A stretch of 64,000 nucleotides of DNA from Pseudomonadota bacterium (GTDB lineage Bacteria > Pseudomonadota > Gammaproteobacteria > Pseudomonadales > Moraxellaceae): NCBI GenBank assembly GCA_021851865.1, contig JAJZBU010000012.1:1-64000 (forward strand). The letters run 5' to 3'. Under the pieces are notes generated by a model. The model made no database searches. It had not been told where the DNA came from and was given only the letters and a program-made list of their open reading frames with translations. Below, one piece after another: positions 17,498 through 26,804 of this stretch (positions are counted from its first letter, which is position 1; each line of letters starts with the position of its first letter). Made by a program: the position numbers and the translations under genes.

Positions 17498-18877
17498 TCA
17501 GCGAGAAGGGCGCGTCATGAAGGTCTCATACTCGAGATGTTCCAGGCGCCGATCGAGGAGATAGAACCCCCAGCAGACCGAACTGAGCATGGCCAGGGCG
17601 TAGCCGTAGCCAAAATAACTCGGTCCCAGGTAGAGACTGAGCCAGGTCAGGGCGGCGTTGCTCAGGCAGAACCACAGGGTCAGGCGGAGGACGATAGCGC
17701 GGTGATCGAGATAGAAGAAGACGTTGAGGATACCGAGGAAGACCACCTGTAATCCCGCTGAAACGAGATTGACGAAGAGCAGGGGTAGGTAGAGTTTGGA
17801 GATGCCGAGCCAGGTGAGCAAGGTGCGCGCATTCACCAGCATGATCAGGACGGTGATCAGCTGCACCTTGAGGATCTGAAAGATGCCCTGGCGGACGGTG
17901 AAGACCATGCCATCGCGTAGTTCTTCGATCTCCTCCAAAGAACCGCCGTGGCGCACGGCATCGTAGAAGTCGTCGTAGAAATCGACAAAATCGGTTTCCA
18001 TCTTCACCAGGAAGACGGCCATGCCGGGAATGATGGAAAGATAGGCGAGGAACACCGGCATATCGTAGATCGGCGAGGCACGTAGCCAGCCGATGATAGG
18101 AATACTGGTCGCCGATGACCACCAGAAGATGAATTTGTCGATCCAGAGGCCGAGGTTGTAAAACAGACCGATGGCGATCAGGGCGGGGAAGATCTGGCTG
18201 CGGCGAAGGAAGTCGTAGCGCAAGAATTCTGGCGAGGGGAAGTGTTCCTCGATGAGTAGCACCATGCCGAGCAGGAGGGCGAAGTGACCGATGACGAAGC
18301 CGCCGAGCAGGCCCTCGAGCTTGTCATGGCGCAGAAGCAGCGCCAGACCGACGGTCAGTCCATAACCGATGGCGAACATGACCAGGATGCTCTTGTACTG
18401 CTTCATCGAAGATAAAAACAAGGCCGCCAGCCAGATGTTGCACATCAGGACGAAGCCACAGAGCATGAGCAGACGATAGATCAACGATGTCTGATGGAAG
18501 CCGAGGCTGAGCAGGGCGAGGGCGAAGAGGCCGGCGCCCAGGGTCAGGAGCAGGGCCAGGGCGCGATAGTTGGGCAAGATCCAGTCGTTGTGCTTTTCAA
18601 ACAGGCGATCCGCACAGAAGCGCGTGAAGGCGAGTTGGATGGGGCCGGTGAAAACGAGGCTGGTGGCGATCAGATAGGTGACGCTGACCTGGAACTGGGT
18701 GACCAGGATGTTGGGAATGACGATACCGAGGCTGAGTATGCCGACCAGCAGGATGCCGAGGATGGAGAGCACCCAGGGGCCTGAGCTGATCAACCCGGCA
18801 TAGGTGTAGGCCTGCAGCAGACCGAGCAGACTGTCACGGCGCAACAGCTTGCGCAATTCAAACCCTATGCCGGCCAT
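17498..18877 (-). CDS. pelG: Pel polysaccharide inner-membrane transporter
   Basis: 459 aa, about twelve hydrophobic helices, with the typical N-terminus MAGIGFELRKLL of PelG. PelG belongs to the MOP flippase superfamily and works with PelD, PelE and PelF in moving the nascent Pel chain across the inner membrane. Last gene of the pel operon, overlapping the end of pelF by 13 nt. It converges with the epimerase gene, leaving only 20 bp and no visible terminator. Confidence 0.95.
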   Translation of the reverse strand: MAGIGFELRKLLRRDSLLGLLQAYTYAGLISSGPWVLSILGILLVGILSLGIVIPNILVTQFQVSVTYLIATSLVFTGPIQLAFTRFCADRLFEKHNDWILPNYRALALLLTLGAGLFALALLSLGFHQTSLIYRLLMLCGFVLMCNIWLAALFLSSMKQYKSILVMFAIGYGLTVGLALLLRHDKLEGLLGGFVIGHFALLLGMVLLIEEHFPSPEFLRYDFLRRSQIFPALIAIGLFYNLGLWIDKFIFWWSSATSIPIIGWLRASPIYDMPVFLAYLSIIPGMAVFLVKMETDFVDFYDDFYDAVRHGGSLEEIEELRDGMVFTVRQGIFQILKVQLITVLIMLVNARTLLTWLGISKLYLPLLFVNLVSAGLQVVFLGILNVFFYLDHRAIVLRLTLWFCLSNAALTWLSLYLGPSYFGYGYALAMLSSVCWGFYLLDRRLEHLEYETFMTRPSR

Positions 18878-20415
18878 GGCGCCTCCGCCTGTGCCGCCGT
18901 CGTGGTGAGGGCATGGGTATAGATGTCACGGTAGGCCGCAAACATCTGCGCTTCGGTATAGTAGCGCTCCACCCGGCGTCGACCGGCCGCGCTCGCTGCC
19001 TGCCAAGCGGCAGCGTCGCTCATCAGCTCGACGACCGCCTGTCCCAATCCTTCCGGATCGGCGATGCGCACGATGCGTCCGGCGCGGCCGATGGCGCGGT
19101 CCTCGGCATCGAGACCCTCGACCAGTTGTCGGCAGGAGCCGACGTCCGTCGCGACACAGGGAATACCGGCCGCCCAGCCCTCCAGCAGCACCAGGGGCAG
19201 AGCTTCCGAGATCGAGCTGAGGACGATGAGCCCAAGTTTCGGCAGCAGTTCGTCGATGCGCTGAAAGCCGAGAAAATGCACATGTTCCTCGAGGCCGCTG
19301 CTGCGCACGAGATTGCGGCACTCGCTGGCGTAGGCGGGGTCTTCATCCTCGGGGCCGGCGATCCATGCCTGCAATTGCGGCAGACTGTAGGCGATTGAGC
19401 GCATGGCGCGAATAAAGGTCTTGATGTCCTTGATCGGGACGACGCGGCCGATCAGACAGATGACGGCGGGCGGGGTGGCCGGGCGACGCTGGTACAGGGC
19501 GGAGAAACGCGGCAGATCGATGCCATTGGGAATGTTGCGTGTGCGCTCTGCCGGTGCGCCATCGCTGATCTGGCGCTGGCGATTGTTTTCATAGAGGGCG
19601 ATGATGGGGTCGGCCTGCTGGTAGCATTCGCGCCCCAGGGCTTCGAAAAAGCGTATCCACATCTGGCGAAAATAAGCGACTTCGCCGGTATCTTTCTCGA
19701 GCAGACCGCGGTTGTCGCGTATCCATTGCGCCTGAAACAGGTCGATCTTGCGCTCTTTGGTGTAGATGCCATGTTCGGTGAGGATGAGCGGGATGCGGCG
19801 ACGGCGCTTCATGATGGCACCGAGCATGCCCGCGTAGCCGGTCGAGACGGCATGCAAGGCGCCGACTTTCGGAAAGCTCTCGGCGATGCGCATCAGCGAC
19901 CACAAGGGCTGATGCATGATGCGTACCGTCCAGAAGTAGTCGATGAAAGAAGGATCGGTGCAGTGCTGGCGGTAGTGTTCGGTGATGCGTGTCCAGGCTT
20001 CCCGTGTCATGGTCAGATCGTATTCGCCGTGACGTCCGGCGGCGTGGGCGGCGAGCAAGGCGTCCATCGGCTCCTGCGCGACGCCGGTTTCCTGATAATC
20101 ACGGTGTAGAGCGTGCAGCTGAGCGACGACCTCGGGATCGCTATGCCGATGATTTTGGGTGCGATCGGAGGTCTGCGTGAAGTCGGCATCGTGCATGAAG
20201 TGTGCCTCGCAATGCACCACCTGGGGGGGCAGTTCATAATTTTGACGAGGATAGTCACTGTGACGACTGCCGAGAAAGCAGATGGCGAAGCGTTTATCGG
20301 GAAATCCGCGCAGGATCTGTGCGATCCAGCTGGACACGCCGCCACTGACATAAGGATAAGTCCCTTCGAGGAGGAGGCCGATGTCGGCGTCGAAGCCCTG
20401 GCGTAGTAAGATCAT
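18865..20415 (-). CDS. pelF: Pel polysaccharide glycosyltransferase (GT4)
   Basis: 516 aa. Cytoplasmic GT-B glycosyltransferase that polymerises Pel from nucleotide sugar (UDP-GalNAc in characterised systems). The N-terminus LLLEGTYPYVSGGVSSW is diagnostic for PelF. The retaining EX7E motif is seen at E404 and E412 (SEALPLVLLEGW), almost the same numbering as P. aeruginosa PelF. Its ATG overlaps the pelE stop in an ATGA arrangement, implying translational coupling. Confidence 0.96.
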   Translation of the reverse strand: MILLRQGFDADIGLLLEGTYPYVSGGVSSWIAQILRGFPDKRFAICFLGSRHSDYPRQNYELPPQVVHCEAHFMHDADFTQTSDRTQNHRHSDPEVVAQLHALHRDYQETGVAQEPMDALLAAHAAGRHGEYDLTMTREAWTRITEHYRQHCTDPSFIDYFWTVRIMHQPLWSLMRIAESFPKVGALHAVSTGYAGMLGAIMKRRRRIPLILTEHGIYTKERKIDLFQAQWIRDNRGLLEKDTGEVAYFRQMWIRFFEALGRECYQQADPIIALYENNRQRQISDGAPAERTRNIPNGIDLPRFSALYQRRPATPPAVICLIGRVVPIKDIKTFIRAMRSIAYSLPQLQAWIAGPEDEDPAYASECRNLVRSSGLEEHVHFLGFQRIDELLPKLGLIVLSSISEALPLVLLEGWAAGIPCVATDVGSCRQLVEGLDAEDRAIGRAGRIVRIADPEGLGQAVVELMSDAAAWQAASAAGRRRVERYYTEAQMFAAYRDIYTHALTTTAAQAEAPWPA

Positions 20416-21419
20416 GCGCTAGCTCCCCAGAAACGCAGGCTGTTCTGCAGGGCGCTCAAGCCACTGCTCAGGGGCATCTGGCGGCAGAGTTTGCGCAGAT
20501 GCACGTAGTCGTGTTGCAAGTAGGCGGTCTCGGCGAGATAGGGGAGCAAGCGTAGCCTCGGGTAGCCCTGACGCAAGGCGACCTGCCAAGCGGCTTCGGC
20601 GGTGCGGACGTCCCCTTGCAGGAGGTGCCAGCGGCCATAGAGTGCCCATAAACCGGCATCTCGCACCGCCAGTCTGAGCGCCTGGCGAACATGGTGCTGC
20701 GTGCGTTCGAGAGCATATTGCCGCATATGGCCTTCGCTGAGATTCTGGTAGACCAGCTCCCAGTACAGCTCGGCCAGGGTGCGTTCGGCAGCGGCGCGCT
20801 CGCTGTCGTCTTGTTCTTGCCCCATGGCCTGCTGATCGAGAGCCTGTTGCAGGCGCAAGGACAGATCTTTCTCGCGTTGTTCGAGCATCCCGTAGGCGAG
20901 TAGGCGCAAGTCATCCTGCGCATCGCTCAAGGACTCACGCAGGAGGCGGGCAGACTGTCGCGTAGGCACCGATTGCAGGGTGAGCAAGGAGCGCAGGCGC
21001 AACTGCAGAGGGAGATGATTCTGCTGCAGGATGCGGCCGACCTGGCCATGTCGGATCGCCGGCGCACGTTGATGCCGCGGCATGCTGAAATGAGGTAATT
21101 CGATACGCTGGAAGTGGTAGGTGTGCGTCGTGTGCTTCCAGAGCCTGTGCCAGAGCAGATAGATCAGGTAGGACGACAGGCCCAGGACGGGTAGAAAGAA
21201 GAAAAAAGCCAGGGTATACCAGCGCGGTGGCTGGTCATGGCGCGCCTGTGTCGCGCGCTCGGCGAGGATGACGCAGGCCAGGTGCCAAAGCCAGAAGTGC
21301 AGGTCGAGGGCGGCGCTGGCGGCATCGACGGCGACTGCTTCAGCGAGGACGGCCAACAACATGAGGAGCCACCAGCGCCGCCCTGGTGGATGCTGCGGGG
21401 TCTTAATAGAGTTCGCCAT
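20412..21419 (-). CDS. pelE: Pel inner-membrane TPR protein
   Basis: About 335 aa. Two N-terminal transmembrane segments (roughly residues 18-75) precede a soluble alpha-helical TPR-like domain. PelE interacts with PelD in the inner-membrane Pel synthase complex. The start at 21419 overlaps pelD by 17 nt; an upstream ATG at 21461 would give 14 extra residues and a larger overlap, and neither has a good Shine-Dalgarno. Assignment rests on order, topology and weak sequence features, because PelE diverges quickly. Confidence 0.88.
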   Translation of the reverse strand: MANSIKTPQHPPGRRWWLLMLLAVLAEAVAVDAASAALDLHFWLWHLACVILAERATQARHDQPPRWYTLAFFFFLPVLGLSSYLIYLLWHRLWKHTTHTYHFQRIELPHFSMPRHQRAPAIRHGQVGRILQQNHLPLQLRLRSLLTLQSVPTRQSARLLRESLSDAQDDLRLLAYGMLEQREKDLSLRLQQALDQQAMGQEQDDSERAAAERTLAELYWELVYQNLSEGHMRQYALERTQHHVRQALRLAVRDAGLWALYGRWHLLQGDVRTAEAAWQVALRQGYPRLRLLPYLAETAYLQHDYVHLRKLCRQMPLSSGLSALQNSLRFWGASA

Positions 21420-22719
21420 GACGCAGGACCTGCTCGAGGATGGTGGCGGGACGCTGGTCATCGAGCGCGCAGCGCAGGGGCCTGATGCCGGCTTCCGAAA
21501 AATTGGGCAGCGCGAAGATGTCCTGGATGTGCTTTTCCAGGCGCAGCAGATAGCCTGTGGCCGCAGCTTCGCCGAACAGCGGCATCAGGGTGATCAACAA
21601 GGGGCGCGGCCCGGGGATTTCGCAGACGAGGTCGAGGTCGCGGCCCTGGCGGCGCACGTCCTGCAGCAGCTGTTGTGCCAGCTCCGCATGGGTGAAGTGC
21701 AGTCCCACCAGGGTCGATTCGATCCTGGCCTCGCGTTTGATGCGGCTCAGGCGCAGGACTTCGGCCATGAAATCGGCAGGTAGCTGCGGAAAGGATTCCT
21801 GCAGAACGGCGAGATCAGGATGAACCTCGAGCAGATCGCCGTAATAGCCGAGCATCACCGCCATGAATTGCAGACTCTCTTCATTCATCGACAAAAACGG
21901 CAGTTTTTCGATGATGAGGCAGGCGCGTTCGCCGCCTTCGATGCGCAGGGGAGCGACGATGCGGTAATGGCTGTCATCGAGCTGACCGGGCTGGCTTTGC
22001 ACATGCAGCAGGGCGGCTTGCTTGCGCGCTTCGCGCAGAAGAGGGTCGTGCTGGCGTAGCGGAGTGATCTCACCGCGCTGGATCAGCGGCGTAGCGTCGA
22101 GCTCGCCATTTTCCAGCGTTGCGTAGATGGCGGCGACCTCGAGCTGGCAAGACTGGGTGAGAATCTGCATCACTTCATCCATGGCCGGAAAGGGCAGATA
22201 GCGCTGGTCGGCGATACTGTGGCGCAGGTGCGCGAGGGCATCGCGCAGGGTCATCGGCTTGAGCAGGAGATCCTGCTCAAGGCGTTCATGGGACAGGCGC
22301 AGGAGCACGTGCCGGCGGGTCAGGGCCAGTAGGCGCTGACCCTGATAATCGTGAGCGCTCTGCAATTGCTGGCGGCGCATATGCCAGACATCGGCGAACT
22401 CACCGGCGATCAGGCTCTGCAAGGTACCGCCCAGCATGAAACTGGCCAAGGCATGCTGGTGCAGAATGTCCTGATGCTGGACCAGTGCCGCCAGAGCATA
22501 ACAGCTGGCAGCGAAGACAGCGGCGACGGAGCCATAGCGCAGGGCGAGCAGGGTGGGGAGCAGCCAGAGCCAGGGGAAATGGGTGTGTGCTCCGAGAGGG
22601 TCATCGGGCGTCGCCCAGGACTGTAGGGCACAACCCAGCGCCATCAACAGCAGGGTCTCCAGCCACATCGACCAGGATACCTGCAAAGAGGAAAGTTTTC
22701 TCGCCCACCATCGTCCCAC
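21403..22719 (-). CDS. pelD: c-di-GMP-binding Pel activator, degenerate GGDEF
   Basis: 438 aa. Four hydrophobic segments within about residues 15-105, a coiled region, a GAF domain (about 180-300) and a C-terminal degenerate GGDEF domain. The active-site GGDEF motif is absent, but the inhibitory-site RxxD is present at R360-D363 (GRDLD), and R393 (YLLRLEKH) matches the second binding arginine of P. aeruginosa PelD (R367, D370, R402). Binding of c-di-GMP to PelD switches on Pel polymerisation, so this operon should be c-di-GMP-controlled after translation. Confidence 0.94.
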   Translation of the reverse strand: MGRWWARKLSSLQVSWSMWLETLLLMALGCALQSWATPDDPLGAHTHFPWLWLLPTLLALRYGSVAAVFAASCYALAALVQHQDILHQHALASFMLGGTLQSLIAGEFADVWHMRRQQLQSAHDYQGQRLLALTRRHVLLRLSHERLEQDLLLKPMTLRDALAHLRHSIADQRYLPFPAMDEVMQILTQSCQLEVAAIYATLENGELDATPLIQRGEITPLRQHDPLLREARKQAALLHVQSQPGQLDDSHYRIVAPLRIEGGERACLIIEKLPFLSMNEESLQFMAVMLGYYGDLLEVHPDLAVLQESFPQLPADFMAEVLRLSRIKREARIESTLVGLHFTHAELAQQLLQDVRRQGRDLDLVCEIPGPRPLLITLMPLFGEAAATGYLLRLEKHIQDIFALPNFSEAGIRPLRCALDDQRPATILEQVLRHGELY

Positions 22720-22734
22720 GATCGACCTCGATGC

Positions 22735-23280
22735 TTACCAGAAGTGCCCAGAAGGACGATAGGCGCTGCGCAGCAGATGCAGCAGGTGGCGTTGCGCCAG
22801 AGCGCTGACGGCTTCACGGCCAAAACCGGTCCCGGCATAGCTGCCAGCCCAGAGCACGCGATGCTGTGCGACGTCGATGATGCGCAGGCTCATGCCGACG
22901 GCGGGCTCGCCGTCGAGACCGACCTTGTAGCGCCATTCGTCGAGGCTGATGGCCAAGGCATAGGTCACATGCGCCTTTGCCGCCTCCAGGAGAGCCTGCT
23001 CCTGGCGCGTGCGGTCATGGAGATCGCCATCCGTCGCTGCCGGCAGCGTTGTACGTTCGACATCGGTGACGCCGATGACGTGCAGGAGGTTTTCCGCCAG
23101 TTCATCCATCCTCTCGCCGGCCATCGGCGTCTCGGTATTGTTGATGCTGGGCAGAATCATGATCGAGGCCTGACGCTTGAGCTGCCCCGGCGCATCACTT
23201 TGTGCCAGGGTGCTGCAGGCGCTGAGGCCGCTGAGGGTGATTCCCATACTTGCTATCATCACCAGGGGGCGCAGGGTCAT
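22735..23280 (-). CDS. pelC: Pel outer-membrane lipoprotein
   Basis: 181 aa. A signal peptide ends in LSGLSAC, a canonical lipobox. PelC forms a periplasmic dodecameric funnel at the outer membrane that guides cationic Pel to PelB. I chose the ATG at 23280 because AGGAG lies 10 nt upstream; the longer frame starts only at a TTG. The mature part carries the PelC segments SIMILPSINNTETPMAGER and SLRIIDVAQHRVLWAG. Confidence 0.93.
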   Translation of the reverse strand: MTLRPLVMIASMGITLSGLSACSTLAQSDAPGQLKRQASIMILPSINNTETPMAGERMDELAENLLHVIGVTDVERTTLPAATDGDLHDRTRQEQALLEAAKAHVTYALAISLDEWRYKVGLDGEPAVGMSLRIIDVAQHRVLWAGSYAGTGFGREAVSALAQRHLLHLLRSAYRPSGHFW

Positions 23281-23294
23281 AGACGAGTCTCTCC

Positions 23295-26200
23295 TCAATA
23301 AAACCAGGTATAGGTTAAGTTGATTTGCCGGACCAGGTCACCTGGGACGGTGCTGCCCTTGTCCAGCTCATAGATGAATTGCCAGCGATCGGGGCCGATC
23401 AGGCTGCCCTGCCAGCCACCACGCAGTTCGTAACCGGTGCCAAGAGGATGGGTGTAGACCCAGCCGATATCGGCGATGCTCTGCCAGGTATGGACGAGAG
23501 CGGTGTCGTCGGCGAGCAGGTGCCAGAAAAGACCGCTCTGCTGATAATTGCCGGGGAGCAGGGTGGCGTTGGCCGTGGCGGCGGCGAGAGCGTAGCGCAG
23601 TTGCCGATCGACGAGACCGGCCTGTGCGGCAAAGCTGTCGCTATTCCAGTCCAGACTCAGGCTTTGACGCGCAGGCAGGGCATGATCGAGGTGTACGTCG
23701 ACGGCATGCCCGAGGCCGATACCGGGACCATCTTGTGCCAGGTAACGGCTGGCGCGCAGGCTCGCACTCAATTGCCATTGCGAACCGAGGGCCAGACTGG
23801 CGCCGGTTTCGATCTCGTCCTTCATCGCCAGGGCCAGCAATGCCGCGCCTTCGGGGGCGTCCTGGCGATAATCGAGATGACTGCTCCATTGCAGGATGCC
23901 ATCGACCTGTACCTGTTGTTCGACATGCGCCGAGGCATGATGGCTGAGATCCTGACGTGCGAGCAACTGAGCGCTGATCTGATCATCGCGGCTCTGCCAG
24001 TCGAGGTGGGCACCTTGTGTGGAGATGCGCGGCACATGGGCAAGTTGTGTGGTGTCGAGGCTATAAGCGTCGATCTGCTGGCGGATCAGACCGATTTTCC
24101 AGTGCGCATTCATCGCCTGGGTCAGGTCGATGCCGCTGCCATAACGCAACAGCGCGCCGATCTGCATCTCTTCCCCCATGCCGCTGAGCGATGAGGCTTC
24201 CGGCAACAGCTCCTGAATCTGGCGCGCGAGATCGTTCTGCTCGGGTTCGCTGTTGGCTTCCTGCCAGAGGCTCTGATCGCGCTCATCGCGGCGATCGAGG
24301 GCGGTGAGCAGGCTACGCTGATCGGCGCCGTCGCTGCCGGTGCGAGACAGCAAGGCCTGCATGGCGTCGCTGTCGTCGCGCGCCAGGGCCTGGTAGGTGG
24401 CTTGCCAGGCGGGGAGTCGCGTGCGGCCATACCAGACCATGTCATTCCCGGACGCCGACATCGCATCGGCGACGCTCTCCTGTGCGCTGACGCGCCGGAC
24501 GGCGGGCCAACGTGAACGGGCCATGGCGCGCAAGGCGGCGGCGCGGCGATCAGCGCTATCACCACCCTGGTCGAGGAGGGCCAGCTGCAGATAAGCCAAA
24601 GTGTCGGCCGGCAGGCTGGCGGCTCCGGCCTGGCTGAGGATCTGGCGCTGCAGATGACGCGCCTGATCTTGTGCGCCGAGCTCGGTCAGACAATCGGCGA
24701 GGCTGAGCATGACGTCGAGATCACCGGGATGCAGCGTCAGCCAGCGCGTGAAGTAGGGGCGGGCGCGTGCCGGTGCGTGCAGGCTCAGCCAGGCTCTTCC
24801 CCAGGCAGGCCAAAGAGCACTTTCATCGCCCCGCCAAGCGCGGTCGGCGCGTAGGCGCTGACGCAGACGATCGAGGCGTCCCTGCGCGATCGCCAAATCG
24901 ATGAGCTGGATGCGCGCGGCCAGTTGGCCGGGGTTTTCCTGCAAGCTGAGTTCGAGGTCATGCCAGGCGAGGCGAGGTTTTTGCGCCTGCTGCGCGAGAT
25001 CGGCATGGGCGAGATGGTAGGCCGAGGAGTGTGCCCATCTCTGCTGGGTCGAAGTGGGCAGGGCGGCGATGATACGCAGGGCGTCGGCGGCGTGCCGTAT
25101 CTGGCTCTGCAAAGCCATGAAGTTCAGCACACGAGCGAGGCTGGGATGGTGCGCGAGCTGATCGGCGGCGAGGGCGGCGGCGCGCACGGGATCGCTATGG
25201 CTGAGCAGATCGATGCAGCGGTCGATCTGGGTGACCGAGGCCTTGCCTTGTGCGATCAGCAGATCGTAGGCCTGCAGGGCTTGCGGGAATTGTCCGAGCA
25301 GGTGGGCGCTGTCGGCGTAGATCGACCAGAAGTCGCTGTCCGTAGCGGGCATCTGCGGTGCTGCTGCCTGCAGATGGCTCCAGGCATCCTGCATCTGTCC
25401 CTGGCCGTAGTCGAGATAGGTCAGATCAGCCAACCAGTGCGGCTGATCCGGCTGCACCGCCAGCAGCTCATGCAAGAGACGGATGGCCATCACCGGCTCA
25501 CCGGCGCGCCAGGCGAGGAGGGCGGCTTGCTCCTTGTAGTAGAGGTCTGCGCTACGGGTGTAGGCGGCGGCGAGCAGTGCCAGCGCCTGGTCGACTTGCG
25601 CCAGAGCTTCTTCCTGAGCGCTGATCGCCTGCAAGCGCGCATGACTGGGGCCGTGTAGGTGCAGATCATGCAGTTGCCAGGCGAGCATGGCCTGATGGTC
25701 ATCGAGTTGTGGCGCCATGCGGGCGATTTCCGCCCAGGCCGCGGCGTCGTCCGGCTGCAAGGCGACGACCTGCCGCCAGCTGGCGAGGGCATCGGCGCCA
25801 CGCTCGGTCCAGGTGGCGACCTGTGCCCGTCGGCGCCACCAGCGTAGAGAGCGCGGTTTGACCCGTAGGGCTTGTCGGGTCAGGGTATAGGCGTCGTCGA
25901 GATGTGCGGTGGCGGTAGCGGTCAGATAAGCGAGGTCATAGGTGCGGTCGGAATAGCCCGTCTGTTCATGGCGCTCGGCCTGACTGTAAGCATAGGCGGC
26001 ATTCATGTCGCCGGCAGCGATGGCCAGGCCGGCGAGCTCTTGCAGGGTGAGGGGGTCGTGGCGCAGGGCGCCGATGTGCTGGCGGGCGGCCGGTAAGAGC
26101 TCGTCGAGCAGCTGCCCTCCTTGCAGGGCGCGCAGGGCCAGCAGAAACCAATGTCGTTGCTGGTTACGGCTGCTCGCCTGGGGTTGCAGGGCGAAGGCGG

Positions 26201-26804
26201 CGTCAGCGGCTTGTCGTGGCTGACTTGCCGCCAGCGCCAGCTGGTAGACGAGGAGTTCATGGGCGCGCATCACCTTGCCCTGCAAAAAGTGCAAGGCGAT
26301 CTCGGGGTGGCCCAAGGCCGCCGCCTGTTGTGCCATGTCGACGCGCTCATCGCTGTCCAGGTCAGGCAGGATCTGCTGTTGTAGCAGCGCGAGGTGGGCG
26401 CGCTCCGCAGCGCGCCTGCCGCTCTGCCGCGGGATGCGCCAGATGCGCCGGAAACTCAGGGTGATGGCAGCCCGACGCACGCGCCGATCGCTGATGGCGC
26501 CGTTCGCCGGCAACAGAGGGCGGAGAAATTTCTCGGCCAGTGCATCCTGATGCGAATTCAGCAACTGCTCGACCATCAATTGGCGCAGGCGCTGATCTTG
26601 TGGGTCGGCCTTCAGCCAGGCGCGCTGGAAAGCGAAGGCGATGCCGCTGTGGTGGGCATCCTGGGGCGAGCCGAAGTCGGGCAGCTGCGAGCTGTGCATG
26701 GCCGCCAGGACGCCGCCCATGACGCCGGCAAAGCCGAGCACCTGCAGCGGATGGATGAAGCGCTGTCGCCGATTATGGGCACTGGAGGCGAAGTGACGGC
26801 GCAT
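23295..26804 (-). CDS. pelB: Pel outer-membrane export porin with TPR scaffold
   Basis: 1169 aa. A single N-terminal hydrophobic segment (about residues 20-40) is followed by a very long TPR superhelix (to about 830) and a C-terminal beta-barrel of about 300 residues that alternates polar and hydrophobic residues and ends in aromatic residues (INLTYTWFY), as needed for barrel insertion. PelB TPRs bind PelA and direct modification; the barrel exports Pel. Its start overlaps the end of pelA by 32 nt. Confidence 0.95.
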   Translation of the reverse strand: MRRHFASSAHNRRQRFIHPLQVLGFAGVMGGVLAAMHSSQLPDFGSPQDAHHSGIAFAFQRAWLKADPQDQRLRQLMVEQLLNSHQDALAEKFLRPLLPANGAISDRRVRRAAITLSFRRIWRIPRQSGRRAAERAHLALLQQQILPDLDSDERVDMAQQAAALGHPEIALHFLQGKVMRAHELLVYQLALAASQPRQAADAAFALQPQASSRNQQRHWFLLALRALQGGQLLDELLPAARQHIGALRHDPLTLQELAGLAIAAGDMNAAYAYSQAERHEQTGYSDRTYDLAYLTATATAHLDDAYTLTRQALRVKPRSLRWWRRRAQVATWTERGADALASWRQVVALQPDDAAAWAEIARMAPQLDDHQAMLAWQLHDLHLHGPSHARLQAISAQEEALAQVDQALALLAAAYTRSADLYYKEQAALLAWRAGEPVMAIRLLHELLAVQPDQPHWLADLTYLDYGQGQMQDAWSHLQAAAPQMPATDSDFWSIYADSAHLLGQFPQALQAYDLLIAQGKASVTQIDRCIDLLSHSDPVRAAALAADQLAHHPSLARVLNFMALQSQIRHAADALRIIAALPTSTQQRWAHSSAYHLAHADLAQQAQKPRLAWHDLELSLQENPGQLAARIQLIDLAIAQGRLDRLRQRLRADRAWRGDESALWPAWGRAWLSLHAPARARPYFTRWLTLHPGDLDVMLSLADCLTELGAQDQARHLQRQILSQAGAASLPADTLAYLQLALLDQGGDSADRRAAALRAMARSRWPAVRRVSAQESVADAMSASGNDMVWYGRTRLPAWQATYQALARDDSDAMQALLSRTGSDGADQRSLLTALDRRDERDQSLWQEANSEPEQNDLARQIQELLPEASSLSGMGEEMQIGALLRYGSGIDLTQAMNAHWKIGLIRQQIDAYSLDTTQLAHVPRISTQGAHLDWQSRDDQISAQLLARQDLSHHASAHVEQQVQVDGILQWSSHLDYRQDAPEGAALLALAMKDEIETGASLALGSQWQLSASLRASRYLAQDGPGIGLGHAVDVHLDHALPARQSLSLDWNSDSFAAQAGLVDRQLRYALAAATANATLLPGNYQQSGLFWHLLADDTALVHTWQSIADIGWVYTHPLGTGYELRGGWQGSLIGPDRWQFIYELDKGSTVPGDLVRQINLTYTWFY